A stretch of 64,000 nucleotides of DNA, taken from Ditibartonella choladocola. GTDB taxonomy: Bacteria; Pseudomonadota; Alphaproteobacteria; Rhizobiales; Rhizobiaceae. Below the pieces are notes generated by a model. It was not told the DNA's origin, ran no database searches, and saw nothing but the letters and a program-made list of their open reading frames with translations. Positions 37,003-47,900 of the stretch are shown in pieces (position 1 is the stretch's first letter; each line of letters starts with the position of its first letter). Where the stretch lies: contig NZ_CP015625.1 of the NCBI RefSeq assembly GCF_002007565.1, positions 372,001 to 436,000 on the forward strand. Reading direction: 5' to 3'. The position numbers were made by a program, and so were the translations under genes.

Positions 37003-38236
37003 CACCTTTTCTGAAGACCGGAACTTTTTTCCCGTCAGCGGTGATGCCGTCAATATTGATTTCTCCCGACCCGATCATCCAGTCGATATGAATGAGACTT
37101 TTATTGCCACCCTGCTTTTCGATTTGTTTTTTTGAAAGCGCTGCGCCTTTCAAGAAACACTTTGAATAACATTGTCCAAGGGCGATATGGCAAGCGGCAT
37201 TTTCATCAAACAATGTATTATAGAACAACAGGCCGCTTGCAGAAATCGGCGATGAATTGGGAACGAGTGCAACTTCACCCAAATGGCGGGCTCCTTCATC
37301 GGTATCGAGTATCTGTTGCAATACTTTTTCGCCCTTTGAAGCATGAGCTTCAACAATGCGCCCTTTTTCAAAACGCACTTTGATGTTGTCAATCAATGTT
37401 CCTTGATAGGATAGGGGCTTTGTCGAACTTACATAACCGTCAACCCGATGGGCGTGAGGAGTGGTAAACACCTCTTCGGTCGGGATGTTCGGGTTGCAGA
37501 TAACGCCATTTTTTGCCTTTGAAGCGCCACCTTGCCATTCGTGCCCGTCAGCCAAACCGATTGTGAGATCTGTTCCGGGGCCACTATAATGAAGGGCGGA
37601 AAAGCGCTGGTCATTCAACCATTTTGCATGTTTTTTCAAATTGGCGTTATGATCTTTCCATGCACCGATTGCATCCGGCTTATCGACACGGGAAGCAGCA
37701 AATATCGCGTCGGCAAGTTTTTTTGTCGCTTCGATGATTGGTAAATCGGGAAAAACCACGGCCGCCCATGAGGGATTGGGATAGGAGACAATATTCCAGT
37801 TAATGTCAAAACCGGCAATTTTTTCGAGCGCCGGTTGGTAGGCAAGAGATGTAGCCTTATTGACGCGTGATACTTTGGCGGGATCTTCGTTAGAAAGAAG
37901 TGACGGATTGTCACCCGCAATAGCAAGTCGTGCCGCACCGTTTGCATAGGCTCTTGCCATGCCTTCATAAAGCCAGCTTGCGGCCTTATCGAAATTTTTG
38001 TCATCGGCATGTTTGAAACGGTCGAGTGTCATCTCTTCATCGCTGAAAATAGGGGTGACAACACCCGCACCGGCTTTATAAGCATGATGGGCGATGCGGC
38101 GCACAAGCGGAAGTGCCGCGAGCGGGCTTGTGAGAACGAGATCTTGACCTTTCTGCAGGTTGAGACCGACCTTGACAGCAACTTCGGCAAGCCGGTCAAG
38201 TTTTTGGGGATCGATAACAGATTGGTCTTCATTCAT
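36992..38236 (-). CDS. M29 family aminopeptidase (thermophilic type)
   Basis: Metal-dependent aminopeptidase of 414 aa. Family motifs: NIPTEEVFTTPHAHRVDGYVS carries two of the metal-binding residues (E and H), GLLFYNTLFDENAACHIALG a further acidic/His pair, and LIHIDWMIGSGEINIDG the C-terminal His/Asp set. The start has AAGGAA upstream. Likely cytosolic peptide recycling. It is a single-gene unit ending in a palindromic terminator. Confidence 0.92.
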   Translation of the reverse strand: MNEDQSVIDPQKLDRLAEVAVKVGLNLQKGQDLVLTSPLAALPLVRRIAHHAYKAGAGVVTPIFSDEEMTLDRFKHADDKNFDKAASWLYEGMARAYANGAARLAIAGDNPSLLSNEDPAKVSRVNKATSLAYQPALEKIAGFDINWNIVSYPNPSWAAVVFPDLPIIEATKKLADAIFAASRVDKPDAIGAWKDHNANLKKHAKWLNDQRFSALHYSGPGTDLTIGLADGHEWQGGASKAKNGVICNPNIPTEEVFTTPHAHRVDGYVSSTKPLSYQGTLIDNIKVRFEKGRIVEAHASKGEKVLQQILDTDEGARHLGEVALVPNSSPISASGLLFYNTLFDENAACHIALGQCYSKCFLKGAALSKKQIEKQGGNKSLIHIDWMIGSGEINIDGITADGKKVPVFRKGEWA

Positions 38237-38484
38237 TGCGGGTGTTTCCTTTTACAATATAAATCGCGAAACGACGTGTTTTCGGGCAAATGATAATAGT
38301 TTTACCCGCGATGTCAAAGCCGCTTTGAAAACAGCAAGACTTGAAAAAACGGGGAAATTGGAACAATCGCCTATCATGACTTTCAAATCATGAGTGGTAT
38401 TTGAATTTTTCGATAGACAGCACAGTTCCATTCATTAATATCTTTTGTTGAAAAATATTTTAATAAAACCAGAGGGAGAATAAA

Positions 38485-39429
38485 GTGAAACAGGATATAT
38501 TGGTACTAAGCCCGCTAGGCGACCGCCAAATGGAAGACCTTGACAAGCGTTACCATTTGTTACGCGCGGATTTGGCCAAGGATAGTGCCGGTTTTATCGA
38601 AAAAAATGCAAAAGATTGTCGTGCGGTTATCAGTACCGGCAATATTGTTTTTGATAACAGGCTGATTTCAAAACTGCCACATGTCGGGCTTGTCGCCTGT
38701 GTGACGGCGGGGTTCGATCAGGTCAATCTCAAAGACCTGAAAGATCATAAAATCCGTTTAACCAATACGCCGGATGTATTGACCGATGACGTTGCCGATG
38801 TCGCGCTGATGTTGATGCTCGCCGCCCGTCGCAGACTTGTTTTTGGCGATCATTATGTGCGCTCCGGTGAGTGGGCAAAGAAAGGCCCGATGGCTCTTAC
38901 AGAAACAACGGCCGGAAAACGCGCAGGTGTCGTCGGTCTCGGACGCATTGGACATGCAATAGCCAAACGGTTTGAAAGTTGCGGGCTGACAATCGGTTAT
39001 TACGGTCGCCACAAAAAACCGGATATTGCTTACGAGTTTTTCCCCTCGCTTGTGGAACTTGCCAAATGGTCGGATATTCTGGTTGTTGCAGTAACCGGCG
39101 GCAAGGAAACCGAGAAGCTCATTTCCAAAGAGGTTATCGCAGCACTTGGAAACCGCGGTTCCCTTATCAATATTTCTCGCGGTACGGTTATTGATGAAGA
39201 CGCCATGATTAAAGCCTTGCAAAATAAAGAATTGGAAACGGCCGGTCTTGATGTCTATCTTAACGAGCCTAATATCAATCCGGCATTTTATACGCTTGAA
39301 AATGTGGTTCTCTACCCCCATCACGGCAGTGGTACTGTTGAAACACGTGATAGAATGTCCGATCTTGTGGTGGAAAATGTCGATGCGTTTTTTGCCGACA
39401 AACCCTTGCCTTCAGAAGTGGCACTCTGA
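38485..39429 (+). CDS. D-isomer-specific 2-hydroxyacid dehydrogenase
   Basis: NAD(P)-dependent reductase of the glyoxylate/hydroxypyruvate type (314 aa). The nucleotide-binding motif GLGRIGHAIAKR lies near residues 151-162. Catalytic Arg is in NISRGTVID, Glu in LDVYLNEP, and His in PHHGSGT. The start is GTG with a strong GAGGGAG ribosome site. Substrate is uncertain; glyoxylate/hydroxypyruvate fits the family best. A perfect-stem terminator follows. Confidence 0.9.
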   Translation: MKQDILVLSPLGDRQMEDLDKRYHLLRADLAKDSAGFIEKNAKDCRAVISTGNIVFDNRLISKLPHVGLVACVTAGFDQVNLKDLKDHKIRLTNTPDVLTDDVADVALMLMLAARRRLVFGDHYVRSGEWAKKGPMALTETTAGKRAGVVGLGRIGHAIAKRFESCGLTIGYYGRHKKPDIAYEFFPSLVELAKWSDILVVAVTGGKETEKLISKEVIAALGNRGSLINISRGTVIDEDAMIKALQNKELETAGLDVYLNEPNINPAFYTLENVVLYPHHGSGTVETRDRMSDLVVENVDAFFADKPLPSEVAL

Positions 39430-39543
39430 CGCTTTGATAGCGGTTAAAAATGAAAAACAGTCTGTCGCCGGATAAGTCGAAAGCGCTTTTTATAAGCGCA
39501 TTTTATCCAGTGATCGAGAAAAAGAAATCTTGATAAACGAGAG

Positions 39544-39578
39544 ATAAGCACTGTAGTCCGTTACAGTGCTTATTTTAT
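39544..39578 (+). terminator. Terminator after the 2-hydroxyacid dehydrogenase
   Basis: Perfect 12-bp stem ATAAGCACTGTA/TACAGTGCTTAT with a 6-nt loop, followed by TTTATTT. Confidence 0.9.
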
Positions 39579-39951
39579 TTGATGGAAAGGTTGATTGCAC
39601 AAGTTTTTGTCAGTTGAAAGCCGGTGGAAGGGCGTTTTGGAACGAACCGGTTTGAAGCAGAAAAATCACGTAAAATCCGGTTTGACAGTCTGCTCTACAC
39701 ATTCTAAAAATGCTCTAAAAAACTAATGGCACGTGTGTTCAACCATCGACAATTCATGGCTCTCGACCATCATTGAAAGCCACCGGTTTACGAAGTTGGG
39801 GCAGCGAGCACAATTTCTGTTACGATAATTCTGTTACGATAATAAGGTGTGCTATAACGATAATAAGTCGAGCGGCCAGTGCTTCCGGTTTTTCACTGTG
39901 TTTTCAGTTTTACCGGAATGGCTCTCTAAGCTTTTATGCTGAAGGTGGTAA
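39579..39951. other. Intergenic region between the dehydrogenase gene and moaA
   Basis: No gene seen. Near 39817-39844 a 14-bp unit CTGTTACGATAAT(T/A) is repeated twice in tandem and a diverged third copy (CTATAACGATAATA) follows at 39851-39864. No clear terminator for the nar operon was recognised here. Confidence 0.5.
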
Positions 39952-40959
39952 TCAGCCGCCAAGCTCCGACATGTGGCGGCTTAATCCGCAAATACCATCT
40001 TTTTCGATCGAAAATTCATGCCCCTTTGGCTTGCTGTCGATTGCTTTCAGGATAAGTTCGGTGAGTTTTTCATCACTTTCCGAGCTTCTGATGGCTTCAC
40101 GCAATTCGACCATGCCGGATTGCCCCATGCAAGGGTAAAGTTTGCCTGTCGAACCGATGCGCACACGATTGCAAGAAGCACAGAAATCACAAGAAAGCGG
40201 GGTAATGAAACCAAGTCTGCCACCCGTTTCCTTGACTGTTACGTAACGGGCAGGGCCGCCTGAACAATGGGCATCCGGAACCAATGTCCAGCGTTGTTCG
40301 AGACTTTTGCGCAAAGCACCGAGTGAAAGGAAGGTTTCATAACGGTCATGACCGGTATAGCCCATTGGCATCTCTTCAATGACTGTCAAATCCATACCGC
40401 GCCCATGGGCAAAACGGATAAGATCGTCAACTTCACCGAGAAAGCCGCCACGCATGGCAACAGCGTTCAATTTAACTTTCAATCCGGCTTTTTGTGCCGC
40501 ATCAATACCGGCAAGCACATGGGCAATATCACCGCGACGGGTCAATTGGTGATAGCGGACAGGGTCAAGTGTATCGAGAGAAACGTTGACACGTTTGACA
40601 CCATTTTGAACAAGTGCCTCGGCATAACGGGCAAGCAATGTTCCATTGGTTGTCAATGTCAATTCTTCAAGGCCATGTCCGAGATGCTTACCCAGCATTT
40701 CAAACAAGACCATAATGTTGCGCCGAACCAATGGTTCTCCACCGGTAAGACGGATTTTGGTGACACCAAGATCAATCATCCGGCTGGCAACACGGTAGAG
40801 TTCTTCGATTGTCAGAAGCTCTTTTTTGGGCAAAAACACCATTTCTTCCGCCATGCAGTAAACACAGCGTAAATCACAACGATCGGTTACAGAAAGTCGC
40901 AGATAGCTGATCTTTCTGCCAAAAGGATCAACCAACTTTGATTCTGGTGTTTTTTGCAC
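39952..40959 (-). CDS. moaA: GTP 3',8-cyclase (molybdenum cofactor synthesis)
   Basis: Radical SAM enzyme for the first step of molybdopterin synthesis. The N-terminal cluster motif CDLRCVYC (C28, C32, C35) binds SAM and iron-sulfur. The C-terminal cluster motif CDFCASCNRVRIGSTGKLYPC binds the substrate cluster, and the family ends in GG, as here (MSELGG). 335 aa. Start is GTG with AAGGAG 8 bp upstream. It is the last gene of the nar operon, 12 bp after the parvulin gene, so cofactor supply is coupled to nitrate reductase expression. Other moa genes are not in the window. Confidence 0.96.
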   Translation of the reverse strand: MQKTPESKLVDPFGRKISYLRLSVTDRCDLRCVYCMAEEMVFLPKKELLTIEELYRVASRMIDLGVTKIRLTGGEPLVRRNIMVLFEMLGKHLGHGLEELTLTTNGTLLARYAEALVQNGVKRVNVSLDTLDPVRYHQLTRRGDIAHVLAGIDAAQKAGLKVKLNAVAMRGGFLGEVDDLIRFAHGRGMDLTVIEEMPMGYTGHDRYETFLSLGALRKSLEQRWTLVPDAHCSGGPARYVTVKETGGRLGFITPLSCDFCASCNRVRIGSTGKLYPCMGQSGMVELREAIRSSESDEKLTELILKAIDSKPKGHEFSIEKDGICGLSRHMSELGG

Positions 40960-40971
40960 TCTCTAAACTCC

Positions 40972-41913
40972 TTACTGGACAAGAGGTCCCTCACCGGATT
41001 TTAAATCAATACCCGTGATATGGGATTTTCCGGCCAAAATTGCTATATATTGTTGAACAGCTTTTGACCAGCTTGACGCCTCCAGCCAGGCAGCGATTTT
41101 TTCTTTTACCAATTCCAGCGGAAGAATTTTTCCGGGAATAATCTGGTTTATTTCTACAATATGATAACCATAACGGCTCTCGATTGGTTGCATCAATAGC
41201 CCTGGTTTTTTTGCTTTTTTCAAAGCATTTTCAAATTCCGGCACAGTCGAGCCACGCGTTATCTGACCAAGATTACCACCTTCTGCCGCTGAAGGGCAGG
41301 AAGAAATATCTTTCGCAATTGTGGCAAAGTCTTGCGGATTTTTTTTCACCTGTTCCAAAATGGCATAAGCTTTCTCGCGTGCTTGATCGAAAGCCTTTTT
41401 GTCTTTCGGATTGGCGCTAACGAGAATGTGTCTAACCTGCCAGATCGTTTCGGTTGAAAAGCGTGACGGGTCACGATCATAAAAAGCTTTGCAATCTTCT
41501 TCACTTGCTTCAGGTGTTTTTATTTCACTTTCAAGAAGGGCAGAGATTGCAGCATCAAGCTTTGTCTGGCGGGCATTATCTTGCGCCCCATTATCCTCCC
41601 CCGCACTCTCTTCCCGTGGGCTGTCTTCATTATCGGGAACAAGATTTTTATTTTTTGCTTCCTGCCACAAAAGTTCACGGATAACCAATGAACGCGCGGC
41701 TTCAAGAAGCGCTTCACCCGGCGTTCGAGCCGGATGATTTTGTGCTTCTTGCAGAATATCAACTTCGGGAATGACAACGCCATTGACGCTGACTTCTTTA
41801 AATAGTGGCTTTGCTTTCGGCGGAATTCTGGTGTCGATTTCCTGCTTGGTGGGGGAAGGGGGAACCACTATTTTTCTTAATCCCGAATGTTCGATTTTAA
41901 CCCTTGTTGCCAT
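40972..41913 (-). CDS. Cytoplasmic parvulin-type peptidyl-prolyl isomerase (NifM-like) in the nar operon
   Basis: Predicted PpiC-type rotamase of 313 aa. The parvulin domain covers about residues 150-255: QVRHILVSANPKD, DFATIAKDISSCPSAAEGGNLGQITRG and ESRYGYHIVEI. No signal peptide is visible, so it should work in the cytoplasm, unlike SurA or PpiD. An acidic linker (about 95-115) precedes the domain. Such genes follow narI in several proteobacterial nar operons, suggesting help in folding or maturing NarGH, by analogy with NifM for nitrogenase. Ribosome site AAGGGAA is present. Confidence 0.88.
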   Translation of the reverse strand: MATRVKIEHSGLRKIVVPPSPTKQEIDTRIPPKAKPLFKEVSVNGVVIPEVDILQEAQNHPARTPGEALLEAARSLVIRELLWQEAKNKNLVPDNEDSPREESAGEDNGAQDNARQTKLDAAISALLESEIKTPEASEEDCKAFYDRDPSRFSTETIWQVRHILVSANPKDKKAFDQAREKAYAILEQVKKNPQDFATIAKDISSCPSAAEGGNLGQITRGSTVPEFENALKKAKKPGLLMQPIESRYGYHIVEINQIIPGKILPLELVKEKIAAWLEASSWSKAVQQYIAILAGKSHITGIDLKSGEGPLVQ

Positions 41914-41937
41914 AAAATTATTCCCTTATCCGAAGTT

Positions 41938-42660
41938 TTACTCCGTTACTTCTCTACGGATGTGAACGGGCAGGCGTTCTTTTTTGCGAACAACCTGATA
42001 GCCCGGACGCCAGATATAACGCACCGGCGCACTCAGCATATGAACGAGACGTGTAAACGGGAATAAAAGCAAAATGGTAAGACCGAGGAAAAGGTGCAGT
42101 TTGAATACGAAAGCCACATCGGTGATATAGCTTGAAGCTGCTAGGTTGAAGGTGAATATTCCCTGTGCCCAATCCATCAGCTTGACCATTTCATGCCCGT
42201 CGAGATGCTGCATCGAAAAAGGTATGGTTGCAAGGCCGAGGAAAAGCTGTACCCACAACAGAAGAATAATCAATGTATCTGTTGTGCTTGACGTTGCCCT
42301 GACACGCGGGTCGAACAAACGTCGGTGGGCAAGCATTGTTGCGCCGATAATGGCCATGGCTCCGGCAATGCCACCGGCTGTCATTGCAACAATCTGTTTG
42401 AAACTATGGCTGACGCCTAGAGCATCCCAAACGGCTATCGGTGTGAGAAGCCCGACAAAATGGCCTAAAAAGATAAACAACACACCGACATGGAAAAGAA
42501 CAGAACCCCACATCAATTGTTTACGACGCAACAACTGGCTGGAACTTGCACGCCATGTATAAGGCTCGCGGTCATAACGGATAATCGAGCCAAGTGCCAG
42601 AACAGTCAAAGCAATATAGGGATAGACCCCGAATATGAGTGTATGGAAAAAGTGCAACAT
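41938..42660 (-). CDS. narI: Respiratory nitrate reductase gamma subunit (cytochrome b)
   Basis: Membrane cytochrome that takes electrons from quinol and passes them to NarH. The start at 42660 (MLHFFHTLIFGVYPYIAL) matches the family and has AGAGAGA upstream; a longer frame to 42822 overlaps narJ and is not credible. The 240-aa protein has five hydrophobic segments. Histidines in GSVLFHVGVLFIFLGHFVG and HLFLGLTILLLFPFTRLVH are the expected haem ligands. It lies between narJ and the parvulin gene. Confidence 0.95.
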   Translation of the reverse strand: MLHFFHTLIFGVYPYIALTVLALGSIIRYDREPYTWRASSSQLLRRKQLMWGSVLFHVGVLFIFLGHFVGLLTPIAVWDALGVSHSFKQIVAMTAGGIAGAMAIIGATMLAHRRLFDPRVRATSSTTDTLIILLLWVQLFLGLATIPFSMQHLDGHEMVKLMDWAQGIFTFNLAASSYITDVAFVFKLHLFLGLTILLLFPFTRLVHMLSAPVRYIWRPGYQVVRKKERLPVHIRREVTE

Positions 42661-42673
42661 TGTCTCTCTATCC

Positions 42674-43372
42674 TTAAATTTGCGTTGAAGCATCGCGGTG
42701 CTGGGCACGGATGCGACGTTGTAACCGGTCAGGCCCACAATCATTTTCACCCTGATTGCCACCGAAAGTAATGGCTTCTTCTTCCCAGATGCGGTCGAGA
42801 GCCTCAAGGTCATTCGGGTCATCTTCTTTACGGTTGACGATTTCGGCCGTTAGTGCCTCGTCGGCTCGTTCGCCAGACAGGCTTTCAAGAGCAACAAAAG
42901 CTGCTGCATAAACGGAACCGCGTTTTTGCAATCTCTGCCGGATAGCCGAAATGATGTGCAAGGTTTCGCCAAGAAGATGGCGGGCTTCTTCGTCACTTCT
43001 TGTTGACAGAAATTCCAGAAACATCGGCAGATAATCCGGCATTTCGTGAACGTCGATTTCAAAACCGGCCTCGTCATACATGTCCTTGAGGTCGACCATC
43101 GCCTGTCCACGATCACGGTTTTCGCCGTATACATGTTCAAAAAGATGGAGCGACAAAGACCGCGTTCTGTCAAAAAGCAAAACGTAGTCTTCCTGTACTT
43201 CATAAATGTCACGATCGGAAATTGCCGAGACCAGACTTTTCAGGCCGACAATTTCTGACGCATCAAGATCGGAAAGTTGATCGAGCGTTGCTCTGATGAG
43301 ATTGCCCGATTGCTGCAATTCTTCATCCGGATAGCTTAAAAGTAAGGAAATGATTTTGAGATCGGAATTCAT
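42674..43372 (-). CDS. narJ: Nitrate reductase molybdenum cofactor assembly chaperone
   Basis: TorD-family chaperone needed for cofactor insertion into NarG and not part of the final enzyme. The 232-aa protein has the family stretches LLSYPDEEL, LSLHLFEHVYGENRDRGQAMVDL and DYLPMFLEFLS. The start codon shares one base with the narH stop (TAATG), indicating coupled translation, and narI begins 14 bp after its stop. Confidence 0.95.
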   Translation of the reverse strand: MNSDLKIISLLLSYPDEELQQSGNLIRATLDQLSDLDASEIVGLKSLVSAISDRDIYEVQEDYVLLFDRTRSLSLHLFEHVYGENRDRGQAMVDLKDMYDEAGFEIDVHEMPDYLPMFLEFLSTRSDEEARHLLGETLHIISAIRQRLQKRGSVYAAAFVALESLSGERADEALTAEIVNRKEDDPNDLEALDRIWEEEAITFGGNQGENDCGPDRLQRRIRAQHRDASTQI

Positions 43373-44910
43373 TACGCGCTCTCCTTCAATAAGTCTGTCG
43401 GTGTTGTGACGACTTTCTTACCCTTTGAGCCGAAAAGATCACCCTTTGAATTGCCGCCCGAACATCCGTTGCCGAATGAAAAGCCGCAAGACCCGCGCAG
43501 ATCATAGGCATCTTCACTCACTTCACGGTGGGATGTCGGAATGACAAAACGGTCTTCATAATTGGCTATCGCCATGACCTGATACATGTGTTCGATCATT
43601 TCAGGTGTCATGCCGACTTTTTCCGCATATTCCGGACGATATTCACCATCGACAGATTTCGCACGCATATAAGCACGCATGGCAAGCATACGTTCAAGTG
43701 CCGAAACAACCGGTGCTTCTTTACCGGCAGTCAACAAATTGGCAAGGTAACGCACGGGTATGCGCAACGAGCGGACATTGGGAATAAAATCGTCCATTGC
43801 AAGCTTGCCGGCTTCGGCTGCCGATTGCAGCGGCGAAAGCGGCGGAATATACCAGACCATCGGCAAAGTGCGATATTCAGGATGAAGCGGAAAGGCTACT
43901 TTCCATTTCATTGCCATTTGATAGACAGGCGAATGTTGGGCGGCTTCAATCCATTCGTCACTGACACCGTCTTTACGTGCCTGTTCGATAACAGCAGGGT
44001 CATTCGGATCAAGGAAAATCTTCAATTGTTCCTCATAAAGATCCTGTTCGCCTTCTGTAGCAGCAGCATCGGAAATCTTGTCGGCATCATAAAGCATCAC
44101 ACCAAGATAACGGATACGCCCGACACAAGTTTCCGAACAAACAGTCGGCATACCGCTTTCAATGCGCGGATAGCAGAAAATGCATTTTTCCGATTTGCCG
44201 GAAGACCAGTTGAAATAGATCTTCTTATAGGGGCAGCCTGAAACACACATACGCCAGCCGCGGCATTTTTCCTGATCGATGAGAACAATACCGTCATCCT
44301 CGCGCTTATAAATCGCTCCCGATGGGCAAACGGCCACGCAGGCAGGATTGAGGCAATGTTCGCAAAGACGTGGCAAATACATCATGAATGTATTTTCAAA
44401 TTCGCCGTAAATTTCTTTTTCGACATTGGCAAAATTGTAATCTTCGGAACGCTTGGAAAATTCGCCACCAAGCACATCTTCCCAATTCGGGCCCCATTTG
44501 ATTTTTTCCATGCGCTCGCCGGTAATCTTCGAGCGCGGACGGGCAACCGGCATGGTTTTTGACTCTTTTGCCGTTTGCAAATGCTCATAGTCGAAATCGA
44601 ACGGTTCGTAATAATCGTCAATCTCCGGCAGATCGGGATTGGCAAAAATTTTGGAGAGAACGCGCCATTTTGCGCCCATGCGCGGACGTATCTTGCCATT
44701 CGATTTTCTTATCCAGCCGCCATTCCAGCGTTTCTGGTTTTCCCAATCTTTGGGAAAACCGATGCCGGGTTTGGTCTCGACATTGTTGAACCAGGCATAT
44801 TCAACGCCTTCACGGTTCGTCCAGACATTTTTGCAGGTGACAGAGCAGGTATGGCAACCGATACATTTATCGAGGTTCAGAACCATACCTATTTGCGCGC
44901 GAACCTTCAT
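43372..44910 (-). CDS. narH: Respiratory nitrate reductase beta subunit
   Basis: Iron-sulfur electron wire between NarI and NarG (512 aa). Cysteine clusters are intact: CIGCHTCSVTCK near residue 16; CEHCLNPACVAVCPSG near 184; CRGWRMCVSGCPYKK, in which Trp replaces a Cys and so marks a [3Fe-4S] cluster; and CIFCYPRIESGMPTVC. The start has GGAGG about 8 bp upstream and overlaps the narG stop by 4 bp. It faces the cytoplasm with NarG. Confidence 0.97.
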   Translation of the reverse strand: MKVRAQIGMVLNLDKCIGCHTCSVTCKNVWTNREGVEYAWFNNVETKPGIGFPKDWENQKRWNGGWIRKSNGKIRPRMGAKWRVLSKIFANPDLPEIDDYYEPFDFDYEHLQTAKESKTMPVARPRSKITGERMEKIKWGPNWEDVLGGEFSKRSEDYNFANVEKEIYGEFENTFMMYLPRLCEHCLNPACVAVCPSGAIYKREDDGIVLIDQEKCRGWRMCVSGCPYKKIYFNWSSGKSEKCIFCYPRIESGMPTVCSETCVGRIRYLGVMLYDADKISDAAATEGEQDLYEEQLKIFLDPNDPAVIEQARKDGVSDEWIEAAQHSPVYQMAMKWKVAFPLHPEYRTLPMVWYIPPLSPLQSAAEAGKLAMDDFIPNVRSLRIPVRYLANLLTAGKEAPVVSALERMLAMRAYMRAKSVDGEYRPEYAEKVGMTPEMIEHMYQVMAIANYEDRFVIPTSHREVSEDAYDLRGSCGFSFGNGCSGGNSKGDLFGSKGKKVVTTPTDLLKESA

Positions 44911-47900
44911 TCTGCGGCCTCCTTCATTGCTGAATTTGCTTCACCATCCATCCAATCGACATGGTCAAGTTTGCGTACCACCACAAACTCGTCGCGATTG
45001 GCACCGACAGTGCCGTAATAATTGAAACCGTATGATTGCTGGACATAGCCGCCGATCATATGGGTCGGTTTGGTAATAACGCGGGTCACCGAGTTATGGA
45101 TCCCTCCGCGTTGTTTGGTTAAAGGCGAGCCAGGAACATTCACGATTTTTTCCTGGGCATGATACATGAAGACCGTTCCGTCTTTCATGCGCTGTGAAAC
45201 GATGACACGGGCAACAAGCGAACCATTGGCATTGAAAGCTTCCACCCAGTCATTATCGACAATACCGGCCTTTTGAGCGTCATTTTCCGAAATCCAGACA
45301 ACCGGTCCGCCTCTGTTCAAAGTCAACATCAACAGATTGTCGGAATAGGTCGAATGGATACCCCATTTCTGGTGCGGGGTTATGAAGTTCAAAATCAGAT
45401 GCGGCTTGTCACCGGCCTTGGCTTCGATCGCCGTTGTTACCGTTTTGGTGTCGATCGGCGGGCGATAAACGCAGAAACCTTCACCAAAGGCACGCATCCA
45501 CAAATGATCCTGATAAAGTTGCTGGCGACCGGTGATAGTGCGCCACGGGATCAATTCGTGAACATTGGTATAGCCGGCATTATAGCAGACTTTTTCTGAT
45601 TCAAGACCAGACCACGTGGGTGACGAAATGATTTTACGCGGCTGGGCAACAATGTCGCGATAACGGATCTTTTCGTCTTCCTTAGGTAATGCGAGATGCG
45701 TATGGTCGCGTCCTGTATGTTCACCCAAAGCTTCCCATGCCTTGACGGCAACTTCACCATTGGTTTCAGGTGCAAGGGTCAAAATGACTTCGGTTGCATC
45801 AATATCGGTTGCAATGCTCGGCATGCCTTTTGTGGCACCCTCATCTTCAACAACGCCATTGATACGGCCGACGAGATCGACTTCCTCTTCGGTTTTCCAG
45901 TTGATACCTTTGCCACCATTACCGACCTTTTTCATCAAAGGCCCAAGGGCGGTAAAACGCTTGTAGATATTCGGATAGTCGCGTTCAACCACTGCAATGG
46001 CCGGCATTGTTTTGCCGGGAACGGGTTCGATTTCGCCCTTTTTCCAATCCTTGACATCGAATGGCTGACCAAGCTCGCCCGCAGTATCGTGCTGGCTCGG
46101 AGACAAAACGACATCTTTTTCAACACCCAGCACTTCTTTCGATACTTCGGAGAATTTCTCGGCAAGGCCTTTGAAAATATCCCAGTCGCATCTTGCTTCC
46201 CAAGCCGGATCAACCGCGCTTGAAAGCGGGTGGATGAAGGGGTGCATGTCCGACGTGTTAAGGTCATTCTTTTCGTACCATGTTGCAGTCGGCAACACGA
46301 TATCGGAATAGACACAGGTTGTAGACATACGGAAATCGAGTGTGACGAGAAGATCGAGTTTGCCTTCCGGCGCTTCGTCGTGCCAGACGGCTTCTTTGGT
46401 CTCGACCCGTCCCTGATCTCCCAGATCCTTGCCCAACACTCCATTGGCCGTGCCGAGGAAGTGTTTGAGGAAATATTCGTGCCCTTTACCTGATGAACCG
46501 AGAATGTTCGAGCGCCAGACAAACATGTTGCGTGGCCAGTTTAACGGATCATCCGGATCTTCGCACGACATTTGAAGGCTGCCCGATTTCAGACCGTCGA
46601 CGATATAATCCTTCGTTTCTTTACCGGCAGCTTCCGCTTCTTTAACAAGGTTGATCGGATTTGCTTTCAATTGTGGTGCCGACGGCAGCCATCCCATGCG
46701 CTCGGCACGGATATTATAGTCGATCAATGCACCATCCCACGACCCTTCGGGAGCAGTTGGCGACAACAATTCGCTGACTTTCACAGTTTCATAGCGCCAT
46801 TGATCGGTATGGGCATAGAAAAACGACGTACCGTTCATCTGGCGTGGCGGGCGCGACCAGTCAAGACCGAAAGCAAGCGGAGCCCAACCGGTTTGCGGGC
46901 GCAATTTTTCCTGTCCCACATAGTGGCTCCAGCCACCTCCGGATTGGCCGATACAACCGCACATAACAAGCATATTGATAATGCCGCGATAGTTCATATC
47001 CATATGGTACCAGTGATTGATACCGGCACCGAGAATAACCATCGAGCGACCTTTGGTCTTTTCGGCATTGCGGGCAAATTCCCGCGCAACGGTTATGATT
47101 TTGTCGCGCGAAACGCCCGTAATCTTTTCTGCCCATGCGGGAGTATAAGGGATGTTGTCATCATAGGAGGTTGCACAGTTTTTGTCTTTGAAGCCACGTT
47201 CCAAGCCGTAATTGGCAACGAACAGGTCAAAAACGGTGGCGACAACAACCTCGCCTTCCGGCAATTTCAATTTGCGGGCAGGTACTTTGCGTGTGAGAAT
47301 GCTCTCATGATCTGTGCCGTCATCGAAACTGTGTTCGCGACTTGCAAAATAGGGGAAATCGACATCGGCAACGGTGTCATGCTCGCCTTCAAGCATGAAA
47401 CTCATTTCCAATGTGACATCACGGCCCTTGCCATCTTTTGATTCAAGGTTCCATTTGCCTTTTTCGCCCCAACGGAAACCGGATGAGCCAAGTGGCGCAA
47501 CATAATCACCGCTTTTCATATCAACGGCAACAGTTTTCCATTCGGGATTATTGGTTTCACCGAGCTTGTCGGCAAAGTCGGAGGCACGCAGCAACCGGTC
47601 AGGAATGAAGTGGCCATTTTTGCTAACCAGTCTGACGAGCATCGGCATATCTGTGTAGCGCTGGCAATAATCTTCAAAATATTCAGCCTGACGCTCCAGA
47701 TGGAATTCGCGCAAAATAACGTGGCCGAGCGCCATGGCAAGTGCTGCGTCGGTTCCTTGCTTGGGATGAAGCCAGAGATCGGCGAATTTGCTTGCTTCCG
47801 AATAATCGGGTGAAACCACCACCGATTTTGTGCCTTTATAGCGGGCTTCCGAATAAAAATGCGCGTCCGGTGTGCGGGTTTGCGGCACGTTAGAGCCCCA

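Noticed and set aside
41938..42822. Extended narI start at 42822
   Set aside because: The extension overlaps narJ and does not resemble the narI family; the ATG at 42660 gives the canonical N-terminus.
46572..47441. 289-codon plus-strand open frame inside narG
   Set aside because: Fully antisense to narG, whose frame carries all family motifs.
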